From: CAYOHR01 sp964512145 | GTDB lineage: Bacteria; Bacteroidota; Bacteroidia; Flavobacteriales_G; JALEGO01 | Assembly (NCBI GenBank): GCA_964512145.1 | Contig: CAZEIM010000003.1 | Location: 1 to 64,000, forward strand | Direction of reading: 5' to 3' | DNA length: 64,000 bases | Part shown: positions 43,559-51,751 of the stretch, piece by piece | How the letters are laid out: the number at the start of each line of letters is the position of its first letter | Position numbering within the stretch: position 1 is the first letter of the stretch | Notes under the pieces: generated by a model | Seen by the model: only the letters and a program-made list of their open reading frames with translations | Databases searched by the model: none | Told to the model about the DNA's origin: nothing | Made by a program: the position numbers and the translations under genes

Positions 43559-45209
43559 ATGAAAAAATTACTTTTTGCTTTTGCTATTGCCGGATTTGGC
43601 AATATGTATTCTCAAACTGCGAGAGTTCAAGTTATTCACAATTGCGCTGATGCAGCAGCATCCAGCGTAGATGTTTGGATTAACTCAGGACCTANNNNNN
43701 NNNNNNNNNNNNNNNNNNNNNNNNNNNNNNNNNNNNNNNNNNNNNNNNNNNNNNNNNNNNNNNNNNNNNNNNNNNNNNNNNNNNNNNNNNNNNNGATCAA
43801 AATATGTTTTAACAGCAAGCGGTATAGTTAGTCCAACCGGATATTCACCATCTCCAGCTTTTAATTTAGAGGTATATCCTTTAGGTCAAGAGTTAGCTAC
43901 TGATCCATTAAACACGGATGTTTTAGTTTTTCACGGCTCAACCGATGCACCTACAGTAGATGTGGTAGCTCCATTTGTAGGAACTTTAATAGATGATTTA
44001 GGTTATGCAGAATATTCAAACGGTTATTTAAATTTACCTACAAGCGATTACAGCATTCAAATAAGAAATGAATCAGGTACCGATGTGGTAGCACAATATT
44101 CAGCTCCACTTCAAACCTTGGGTTTAAACGGACAAGCATTAGTAGTAGTAGCCTCCGGATTTTTAGACCCTGCAAACAACAGCGGTGGAGAAAGTTTTGG
44201 ATTATGGGTAGCGTTACCTAGTGGTGGTAATTTAGTTGAGTTACCTGCTACATCTATAACTACAGCGCGAATTCAAGCTATACATAATTGCGCTGATGCA
44301 GCAGCATCCAGCGTAGATGTTTGGATTAACTCAGGACCTACCGGATTGGTAAAATTAATCGATAATTTTGCATTTAGAACTGCCAGTCCATTTGTAGATG
44401 CTCCTGCAGGAACTCCACTAAGAGTGGTTATTTGTCCTCCATCTAGTACTGATACTAGTTCAGCTATTATAGGTTTCGATTATAATTTAGCCGGAGGATC
44501 AAAATATGTTTTAACAGCAAGCGGTATAGTTAGTCCAACCGGATATTCACCTTCTCCTGCTTTTACATTAGAAGTATTTGCTTCTGCTAGAGAAATTGCT
44601 ACAAACTCTTCTAATACTGATGTTTTAGTATTTCATGGATCAACGGATGCTCCTACTGTTGATGTAGTTGCAGTAGGCGCAGGAACAATTGTAGACAATT
44701 TATCCTATCCACAGTATAATGCAACAGGATATTTAGAATTACCAACTTCTGATTATCAATTAAATATAACCGATGAATTGGGAACAACCATTGTTGCTAG
44801 TTACCAAGCTCCTTTGTCTACCTTAGGCTTGTCGGGCGAAGCATTAGTAGTAGTAGCTTCTGGATTTTTAAATCCTGCCAATAATAGTGGGGGAGAAAGC
44901 TTTGGATTATGGGTGGCTTTACCTAGTGGTGGTAATTTAATTGAACTACCATCCGTAACGACCAACGTTTCTGAATTAATAGAATTAGGTAATGTAGAAA
45001 TATTTCCTAATCCTTTTAAGGATATAATTACAGTTAATGGATTAGAAAGTAATGGATTATTTACATTGTACGATATTTCAGGTAAAAAAATACTAGAAGT
45101 TTGGTTAAACGATATGAATCAAATTTCAACTGAAAATATTATGGAAGGTTCATATATTTATGAAATTCAATTGGATAATAAATTATTTTCAGGAAAATTA
45201 ATAAAATAA
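43559..45209 (+). CDS. DUF4397 repeat protein with T9SS sorting domain (split by a 100-N gap)
   Basis: A secreted protein with signal peptide (MKKLLFAFAIAGFGNMYSQ), two tandem ~215-residue units, and a T9SS type A domain at the end (VEIFPNPFKDIITVNG). Each unit holds two DUF4397 halves: VQ(V/A)IHNCADAAASSVDVWINSGP and DVLVFHGSTDAPTVDVVA. DUF4397 modules are surface beta-sandwiches of unknown ligand. The halves disagree in frame across the gap. The second unit shows 156 bases at that place, and 156 instead of 100 restores the frame exactly, so the gene is intact and about 56 bases longer in the genome. Confidence 0.9.
43621..44252 (+). repeat. Tandem DUF4397 unit 1 (near-identical to 44269-44946)
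   Basis: The stretch TTGCGCTGATGCAGCAGCAT through the gap edge at 43694 is identical to the same stretch at 44287-44340, as is the sequence after the gap (from GATCAAAATATG, also at 44497). The second halves have diverged more (for example APFVGTLIDDLGY against AVGAGTIVDNLSY in the product). Confidence 0.9.
43695..43794. other. Assembly gap (100 N) at a repeat
   Basis: A round-number gap bounded on both sides by sequence identical to unit 2; the probable true length is 156 bases. Confidence 0.95.
44269..44946 (+). repeat. Tandem DUF4397 unit 2
   Basis: This is the second, complete copy of the unit at 43621-44252. Its 44341-44496 segment (156 bases) fills the place that is N in unit 1. Confidence 0.9.
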
Positions 45210-45227
45210 TTTTTTAATGAGATTATT

Positions 45228-45253
45228 AAAAGGGGGGCTTTAGCCCCCTTTTT
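45228..45253. terminator. Bidirectional terminator
   Basis: AAAAGGGGGGC and GCCCCCTTTTT form an 11-pair stem (one G-T pair) with loop TTTA, with A- and T-rich flanks. It separates the DUF4397 gene and the convergent HIT gene. Confidence 0.9.
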
Positions 45254-45266
45254 AATTTAACTAAGC

Positions 45267-45659
45267 TTACAACATCTTTTTAATAGAATTCATGGTTAAA
45301 TTCAATTCTTCGGGAGTTAGTTTTAATTTTGGACGTTCAAAATTTATATCTGCTACACTATTTAGTGGCACTAAGTGAATATGAGTATGCGGAACTTCTA
45401 ATCCAATGACTGCAATACCAATCCGTTCGCACGGAATAGCTTTTTCTATTGCTTTAGCAATTTTTTTTGAATACACATGAAGTTTAGCAAGTAAATCGTT
45501 TTCTATATTAAAAATATAATCAATTTCTGCTTTTGGAACTACCAATGTGTGACCTTTAACTAAAGGAAATACATCTAAAAAGGCAATAAATTCATCCGTT
45601 TCATGAATAATATAGCCCGGAATTTCTTTTTGAATAATTTTTGTAAATATAGAAGACAT
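45267..45659 (-). CDS. HIT family protein
   Basis: A 130-residue Hint-branch nucleotide-binding protein. The catalytic histidine triad is in VPHTHIHLVPLN (~residues 94-105) and the early SIFTKIIQKEIPGYIIHETDEFIAFLDVFP is typical. It hydrolyses purine nucleoside phosphoramidates or adenylates in the cytoplasm. It starts directly after the greA stop (45660), and this greA-HIT pairing is common in Bacteroidota. Confidence 0.95.
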   Translation of the reverse strand: MSSIFTKIIQKEIPGYIIHETDEFIAFLDVFPLVKGHTLVVPKAEIDYIFNIENDLLAKLHVYSKKIAKAIEKAIPCERIGIAVIGLEVPHTHIHLVPLNSVADINFERPKLKLTPEELNLTMNSIKKML

Positions 45660-46133
45660 TTACAAGGATATTTCTAGAATTTCAAGTTTCATAATACCAT
45701 TGGGAACTTTTACTTCCGCTATTTCGCCTACAGATTTTCCTAAAATACCTTTACCAATTGGCGACTCAATAGATATTTTTTTTTTTTTTTTGTTCTTTTC
45801 GTTTTCAGCAACTTTTGTTTTTTCTATTTTTTGATTATTAGCTGTATTTTTTAATTTAACTTTAGTTAAAATAAATGCCTTCGAAGTATCAATTTGTGAT
45901 TCATCTAAAAGTCTAGCATTTGCAACCATTTCTTTTAGTTTTGCTATTTTGGCTTCCAATAATCCTTGAGCCTCTTTAGCAGCATCATATTCAGCATTTT
46001 CAGATAAATCTCCTTTATCTCTTGCTTCAGCAATTTGTTTAGAAATAGAAGGTCGTTCGAATGCTTCTAATTGGTGAAGTTCTTTTTTTAACTTATTCAA
46101 CCCTTCTTCTGTTAAATATGTAATTTGGCTCAT
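45660..46133 (-). CDS. greA: Transcription elongation factor GreA
   Basis: A 157-residue protein of usual length. The N-terminal coiled coil (LNKLKKELHQLEAFERPSISKQIAEARDKGDLSENAEYDAAKEAQ) carries the acidic DLSENAEYDAA tip that stimulates transcript cleavage, and the C-terminal FKBP-like domain has SPIGKGILGKSVGEIAEVKVPNG. The Lys-rich stretch VAENEKNKKKKKISI replaces the usual (A/E)DLKxGKIS and is encoded across a run of 16 A. The fold length is preserved, so the gene reads as functional in the sequenced state. Confidence 0.95.
   Translation of the reverse strand: MSQITYLTEEGLNKLKKELHQLEAFERPSISKQIAEARDKGDLSENAEYDAAKEAQGLLEAKIAKLKEMVANARLLDESQIDTSKAFILTKVKLKNTANNQKIEKTKVAENEKNKKKKKISIESPIGKGILGKSVGEIAEVKVPNGIMKLEILEISL
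45776..45791. repeat. 16-base homopolymer (poly-A on the greA coding strand)
   Basis: An uninterrupted T16 on the plus strand, read as AAC-A16-TATCT in greA and giving Asn-Lys5-Ile-Ser. Confidence 0.97.
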
Positions 46134-46143
46134 AGAGTATATA

Positions 46144-46178
46144 TTAAAAAAAGAACCCTCACAAATAGGAGGGTTCTT
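46144..46178 (-). terminator. Intrinsic terminator before greA
   Basis: AAGAACCCTC and GAGGGTTCTT (46151-46178) form a perfect 10-base stem, followed on the minus strand by seven T. It ends the TonB / exported protein / PorV operon 21 bases after the PorV-family stop. Confidence 0.9.
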
Positions 46179-46199
46179 GAATGCAAATATAGAAAAAAA

Positions 46200-47288
46200 T
46201 TATAAATGTATACGAATACCTATGCTATGGGTGCCAGCAAAAGATACAGTTGGCCTATAAGAATAGTCTATTCCCATAAACGATACGTTTTTGTTTAGAG
46301 GTAAATTTAAGGATAACCCCGCAGAAGGTCCAGTAAATGCGTTTGTAAAATCTCTTGAGTTTTCTGTATTCAAAATTTTTCCTCCTTGCTCAAGTGAATA
46401 TCCTGCTCGTACTTTTAAAAATCTTTTAAAGCTATATTCTAAGCCCAACATCATTTGATCATTTCCAAACGCATTGGATAAAAAGTTACCTGATACACTT
46501 AAAATATGAGAAGCTTTAGTTAACTTAACCGTATCTTCTTTAGTTCTAAAATGAAAATCATACGTTGCACCTATATTTAAAATAGCAGGTAATTCATAAC
46601 CTTGTGAGCGTTGCTCCAAGGTGTATTCGATATCGTTAAATATTACACTTTCAGAGAACCCATCTCCAGAATATTGCATTTTAGGGCCTATGTTTCGTAA
46701 AGAAATTCCGAATTTAATATTTTCTTTAACTCCAGTAACATATCTAATCCCTGCATCTAAAGCCACTCCTCTTGCCGAAGCATTCGCAATTTGTTGATTA
46801 ATAGATCGCACGGTAAATCCACCATATATACTATTTGAAAACGCTTTAGAATAAGAAACTCCAATATTTAAAAACAAGGGAGAAAATTTTCCTAACTCAC
46901 CGCCTTCGGGCTGATCAACTGTGGTTATATCTATTCTTCCAAAAGACATAGCCATTACACTAATTCCTAATACAGAAGATTCATTTAATCGTTGACCAAA
47001 ACCTAAGCTGTTTATCGTTATATCTGATCCGGATAACCAGTTGGTAGAAGAAAAAACCATTTCGGTTTTATTTAAAAATGCTAACCCTGAAACATTTAAA
47101 TTCATAGCTTCTACCCCAATTACACTAGCAGTGTTGGATCCACCTAAACCCGAACTTGCAGCCCAAGGGTTAATTTTTAATTCGGTTGCTCCGGCTTCAC
47201 CCACTCGGTCTTTATTTCCTGAATATAAAGCTACTGAAGAAATTAGCAAAGCATTAATAACAAGTGTTTTTCGCATAACAGTATTCAT
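46200..47288 (-). CDS. PorV/PorQ-family outer-membrane beta-barrel protein
   Basis: About 362 residues from MNTVMRKTLVINALLISSVALYSG; the extra upstream Met in the longer ORF overlaps the previous gene. Mature features of the family are the early AGATELKINPWAASSGLGGSNTA with following GVEAMNLNVSGLAFLNKTEMVFSSTNW, and a long series of barrel strands ending TVSFAGTHSIGIRIHL. PorV is the T9SS shuttle that brings cargo to the sortase PorU. This copy is encoded with one giant exported protein and one TonB receptor, so it is likely a dedicated paralogue, not the general PorV. Confidence 0.88.
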   Translation of the reverse strand: MNTVMRKTLVINALLISSVALYSGNKDRVGEAGATELKINPWAASSGLGGSNTASVIGVEAMNLNVSGLAFLNKTEMVFSSTNWLSGSDITINSLGFGQRLNESSVLGISVMAMSFGRIDITTVDQPEGGELGKFSPLFLNIGVSYSKAFSNSIYGGFTVRSINQQIANASARGVALDAGIRYVTGVKENIKFGISLRNIGPKMQYSGDGFSESVIFNDIEYTLEQRSQGYELPAILNIGATYDFHFRTKEDTVKLTKASHILSVSGNFLSNAFGNDQMMLGLEYSFKRFLKVRAGYSLEQGGKILNTENSRDFTNAFTGPSAGLSLNLPLNKNVSFMGIDYSYRPTVSFAGTHSIGIRIHL

Positions 47289-47298
47289 TATTTTAAAT

Positions 47299-50200
47299 TT
47301 AGAATGCATCTAAGTCTATTGGTCTCATCATACCAAACCATTTTACCACCCTCTCTCCAATTCCCGGAGCATCTACATGTATAACATACATGCCACTGGC
47401 TACGGTAATTCTAGCTTGGTTTTTTAAATCCCATTCTAGATATGTAGTATTTGGATCATCTTTACTAAGCGTACGAACCAATACCCCTGAGGTTGTGTAA
47501 ATTTTTATCTCACATGTTTTAGGTAAGTTGATGATTTTTATACGGTTATCTAACCTATCGCTTTCATATGCTGAATATGCATAGTATGGATTAGGCACCA
47601 CGTTAATTAACTTTAAAGCTTCTTGAGCAGTAGGAATATCACCTCTTATGGTAGCATATTTATCAGAGTTAAATGTATAATAAGGTCTTGCAGCATTTTT
47701 AGTAAAACGAACATTATTGGTTGTGTCAGCTGTATTTGGATTAGCCGTCAAAGAAATAGTAAATGTTTCGCCTGCTGTACCTAAAAAGTATGAGCCTCTG
47801 TTGTAGTTTATCCCGTTATAGGTAATAGGACCTCTTTCTACAAAGTAATAACCAGTATTGGGTAACGGTTGATTTGTACTTACAAAATCACCTGTTACAT
47901 ATGCCCGGTAAGGTGTAGCTACACGCAATCTTACGGTTGTTTTAGTAGGTATTAAGCCCTCGCTTAACGATAATAACTCAAATCCTGGATTTACCAAAGG
48001 CAACGAACACCACATTCCAGATGAATAAACAGCCTGATTAGCTCTAGCTCTTATATTGGCTACAGTTGCTGTTTCCATTTCAAATAAACGCTTAAATAAA
48101 AATTCTCCATGATCGTATTTAGGGCATTGAGCATTTATATTAGAAGTAGTTGTAAAAGCATCTAATCTAGAATCACTCACAATATTATTTCTAAATACAA
48201 TAATATAATGTTTACCACCCAAACGAGTATCATTGAAAGGCCCCTCTGTAATTTTAGATGTAGGATTCCAAATCATATCATCACCATTTTCCGCTTTTAA
48301 CCAAGAATCCTCTCCAAAAGCAATATTTAATCGTTCACCTGTTTCTACATCAATGGCATATCCAGGGAACCAACTCATACCATAACCACCAATAAAATTG
48401 GGATCATCCGGATTATTACTTGAAGGTAAAGAAGTTAAATTTCCATAACCTGTGGTATCAAATGCTACACCATTTTTATCCACAGAAGGAGATCTACGTA
48501 AATGACCCTTATTAGCTGCTCCCACAGATACCGTATTATCTTCTTGCATTTCAATAACAGGACAACGAGTCCATTTACTTTTATCACTTGTAAATACAAT
48601 ATCTACACTTTGTAAAAACTCCATCCTGTTATTTACCATATTTGCATTATTCATATTGGTTCCAGCATTAGGTATAGGGCCAAATACAGCCGGTCCATGT
48701 GGAGAAATTGCTGTAAGTTTAAATGGAGCCCAAGTTCCACCTAATATAGATTCATATGTTTGTTTAGGGTCAGCCCATTGCAAATCAGGAGCACCACTAG
48801 GTTGATTTTTTGCATCGCTTAACCTTTCATCATCGGCTACTATGGTAGTACCAGATCGTATCCAATTAGTTCCTGTTGTTGTACCATCCTCATCAGGTAC
48901 CCCACCTAACCATTGAGTATTTTCATCTTCAAATTCAATTTCTGCACCTATCCATGCGTTTTGGTAAAGATTTATATCCTCTGCTCCATCTTTAATTCTA
49001 TCAATTTGTCTGAAATAAATAGAAAGTCCAACTTCTAATAATAATTGTTCTCCACCTAAATCAATCGTATTTTCAGAGGTGAATACTATGCTGGTATCTT
49101 TACCTAAAATATTTCCAACAAATTCTAATTCCCAATTTGCACTATTATATTCTATATTACGTAAAGAATCAATTTCAGTAAGTTTTAATGTAAAATTACC
49201 TTTTGGAACATTTAGGGGGTCAATTACCTTCACTAAAACAGGTCCGGCATTTGCTTCATAGGTGATTTCAGAAGATTCCCAAGTAGTTGAAGACATAATT
49301 TTATCCATACTCTCTTGTGTTAATCTTAAAAATGTTCCACCATTTCCTCTTCCTTCATGTCTGGTAATCTCTAAGCCATCACCATATTGAGCGTTTATAA
49401 TAGTTCCGTCAAACTTTCCATCGGTTTTATGAGGAATGGCACTAAAAACTTTAACAGAAGACCCATCGGCAGCTTTACCACTTTGAATATACGGTAACTT
49501 TTGTCCACCTAATTTATTTGGATCATTGGGGTCATATTCATTATAGGGCGAATAGTTATAAGCATATGCCACCGCCATATAATATAATTCTTTATGGTTT
49601 ACCAAGGTTTTATTTTCAGTAGCAAATAAATCTTCTGTTATTCTTAATGAATGAAAAATTCCGTTATCACGACCCTCTACTTTAACTCTTGGGATGGTTA
49701 ATTGTAAAGCCTCATCAAATTCATAATTAACGATTCTGCTTACACCATCTTTTATATCACATTGAGCAACTAATCTAGCTAGATTTGTATTATCAATTTC
49801 TGTAATAGAAACGTCTTTATTTTTTAGCTGAAAAATTTTATACCCTTGAAAATAATATGTTTGCCATTGTTCTTTTTCCTCATCCGTTAATGTATAATAT
49901 ATTGGATTGCCTGTTACAGGATCGGTGCCTGTTACTATTTGATCAGGAGCAGGGTTAGAAGGGTCTTTTTGAGAATATTGCTCTTTATAGTTATTAGAAG
50001 TTACAGGATTTTTTATATATAAAATTAACTCTCTATCTAACTCTTGGAATGCTAAATCTGGAGCGAAAGGACCCTCTAATATTTTAAAGCAATTGTCAAA
50101 AGCAGCTTGTGTTTTTCTGTCGGCATTTAATAAAGCGGCCAAAGAAGCTTGAGCTCCACCCGATGTTGCTTGCGCCCATACTACACCTACTGTTATATAG

Positions 50201-51732
50201 TTAGAAGCACCCGGTGCTAGAGTAAATGGCCCTGCAGATTGAATAAACCTTCTATCAGCTGCTACATTACCGGCTGTAACTTCAGTCCAAGGTTCACTTT
50301 CTATTTGTCCTGTACCCCAACCTAATGGATCTGAGTTTCCTGGGAACATGAAATCAGATTGTCTGCAAGAAAAAGGAGCACCACAACCTGTTGGGTATCC
50401 TGTTCCTCCATAAACCATCTGGTTTCCATCTTTCCAAACACCTCTTAAGTAATTGTAGTAATCCGTTGCACTACTAGGGTCTGTAGTTGCTGTAACGGTA
50501 TTTTGATTATTGTGATATAAAAATCTTCTCATCCCAAATCGCTCGTTATCTACCTCTCCATCACCATAACCAACTCCATTAATTGCTTCACCCGGACCAA
50601 CACCAAAGGCATTATCTTCACCATCGGCATCTTGAAATGGACCTTGGAAAAAATCTACGCCTATAGCAGCTGGCTGATCTAAATATCCTAAGGCTCCGGC
50701 AGTACTTTCATCGTAATCATCCCCATTATAACAATATCCCAACCCTTTTTCTACATCACAACCCACGTAGTCATCGTTATAATTTCCTAAATCTGGATCC
50801 ACCCAAAATCCAAAATATGTATTGGTTAAGGTAAACGTAGATCTGTTAATAATTTTATAGTTATAAAATGTCATATTGTTTACCTCATCGTTAGCGGCAA
50901 AAGCAAATGCTTGAGCACGTATTTCCATGCCTATAGGTTGGCCGTTTGATTCTCTATGAATATCGCCATTGTCGTTAAATACCCACCATAAATTTTGATC
51001 TCCGTATACTTGATCTAATTGATCGGTTCTACATTCCGTGTCTCCTTTAATATCGTAAGCAGGGTAATCCCCACCTTGCCAGTTATAACCCTCTACTCCA
51101 TCTACATCTACATATGGTGCTAAATAAAAATCGTAATTTGGATCTTCGTTATTACCAGGCCAGTCTTGTATAGATTGCGGAACAACATAACCAGGAAAAT
51201 TAGCATCGGCAGTAGTGGTTCCGTTTTCAGCATCAAATTTTTTAGCATTATTCCAAGCTACAAATTCTGATACTTCTTGTTTGTATGTTAGAAAGAATTT
51301 ATCAAACTTTGAGCACATAGCACCATCAGTTTGAGCATTATCTAATCGCAAGGGACCCGTATAAAAATCAACATTACCTGCGCCTCCTCCAGATCCTTGT
51401 CTGAATCGTTGTGCTGCCACTTTTAACTGGTTACTAACGTCTACTCCACCTAACCATAAAGATCCGGCAAATAAAGCAGTTTTACCTGAACCTTTTGGAA
51501 CCTCATACTTAGCTCGTTGTTGTAAATCCCACCACATGTCACCACCTGTATGTATTAATGCTCGAATGTTATTTATATCTAAATCTCTTGATGTTGCAGG
51601 GGTTAGACATCGAGAGGCTATTTTTGATGTTCTACCGGTTGATGTAGCTTTATCACCTTCATATACTCTAGCATTAGCCACCATTAAGCTTAGGGCTAAC
51701 ATGCATGTAATTATACTAACTCTCATATTCAT
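47299..51732 (-). CDS. Giant exported protein with FlgD/T9SS-like C-terminal domain
   Basis: A 1477-residue protein with a signal peptide (MNMRVSIITCMLALSLMVANA). An early conserved-looking block (NNIRALIHTGGDMWWDLQQRAKYEVPKGSGKTALFAGSLWLGG) and many Asp/Asn/Gly-rich segments (NGDDYDESTAG, DADGEDNAFGVGPGEAINGVGYGDGEVDNE) suggest a calcium-stabilised all-beta protein. The end has a sorting-like domain starting at VVPNPYYAYSAYE, with TSGVLVRTLSKDD and SGMYVIHVDAPGIGERVVKW, but it continues to GMMRPIDLDAF, which a standard T9SS type A domain does not. It begins 19 bases after the receptor stop. Function unknown. Confidence 0.85.
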   Translation of the reverse strand: MNMRVSIITCMLALSLMVANARVYEGDKATSTGRTSKIASRCLTPATSRDLDINNIRALIHTGGDMWWDLQQRAKYEVPKGSGKTALFAGSLWLGGVDVSNQLKVAAQRFRQGSGGGAGNVDFYTGPLRLDNAQTDGAMCSKFDKFFLTYKQEVSEFVAWNNAKKFDAENGTTTADANFPGYVVPQSIQDWPGNNEDPNYDFYLAPYVDVDGVEGYNWQGGDYPAYDIKGDTECRTDQLDQVYGDQNLWWVFNDNGDIHRESNGQPIGMEIRAQAFAFAANDEVNNMTFYNYKIINRSTFTLTNTYFGFWVDPDLGNYNDDYVGCDVEKGLGYCYNGDDYDESTAGALGYLDQPAAIGVDFFQGPFQDADGEDNAFGVGPGEAINGVGYGDGEVDNERFGMRRFLYHNNQNTVTATTDPSSATDYYNYLRGVWKDGNQMVYGGTGYPTGCGAPFSCRQSDFMFPGNSDPLGWGTGQIESEPWTEVTAGNVAADRRFIQSAGPFTLAPGASNYITVGVVWAQATSGGAQASLAALLNADRKTQAAFDNCFKILEGPFAPDLAFQELDRELILYIKNPVTSNNYKEQYSQKDPSNPAPDQIVTGTDPVTGNPIYYTLTDEEKEQWQTYYFQGYKIFQLKNKDVSITEIDNTNLARLVAQCDIKDGVSRIVNYEFDEALQLTIPRVKVEGRDNGIFHSLRITEDLFATENKTLVNHKELYYMAVAYAYNYSPYNEYDPNDPNKLGGQKLPYIQSGKAADGSSVKVFSAIPHKTDGKFDGTIINAQYGDGLEITRHEGRGNGGTFLRLTQESMDKIMSSTTWESSEITYEANAGPVLVKVIDPLNVPKGNFTLKLTEIDSLRNIEYNSANWELEFVGNILGKDTSIVFTSENTIDLGGEQLLLEVGLSIYFRQIDRIKDGAEDINLYQNAWIGAEIEFEDENTQWLGGVPDEDGTTTGTNWIRSGTTIVADDERLSDAKNQPSGAPDLQWADPKQTYESILGGTWAPFKLTAISPHGPAVFGPIPNAGTNMNNANMVNNRMEFLQSVDIVFTSDKSKWTRCPVIEMQEDNTVSVGAANKGHLRRSPSVDKNGVAFDTTGYGNLTSLPSSNNPDDPNFIGGYGMSWFPGYAIDVETGERLNIAFGEDSWLKAENGDDMIWNPTSKITEGPFNDTRLGGKHYIIVFRNNIVSDSRLDAFTTTSNINAQCPKYDHGEFLFKRLFEMETATVANIRARANQAVYSSGMWCSLPLVNPGFELLSLSEGLIPTKTTVRLRVATPYRAYVTGDFVSTNQPLPNTGYYFVERGPITYNGINYNRGSYFLGTAGETFTISLTANPNTADTTNNVRFTKNAARPYYTFNSDKYATIRGDIPTAQEALKLINVVPNPYYAYSAYESDRLDNRIKIINLPKTCEIKIYTTSGVLVRTLSKDDPNTTYLEWDLKNQARITVASGMYVIHVDAPGIGERVVKWFGMMRPIDLDAF

Positions 51733-51751
51733 AATTTTATTATTAAATTCA

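Noticed and set aside
46200..47288. Calling this gene the core T9SS porV.
   Set aside because: It is embedded in an operon with one receptor and one large exported protein. The family has several paralogues per genome, so only the family name is justified.
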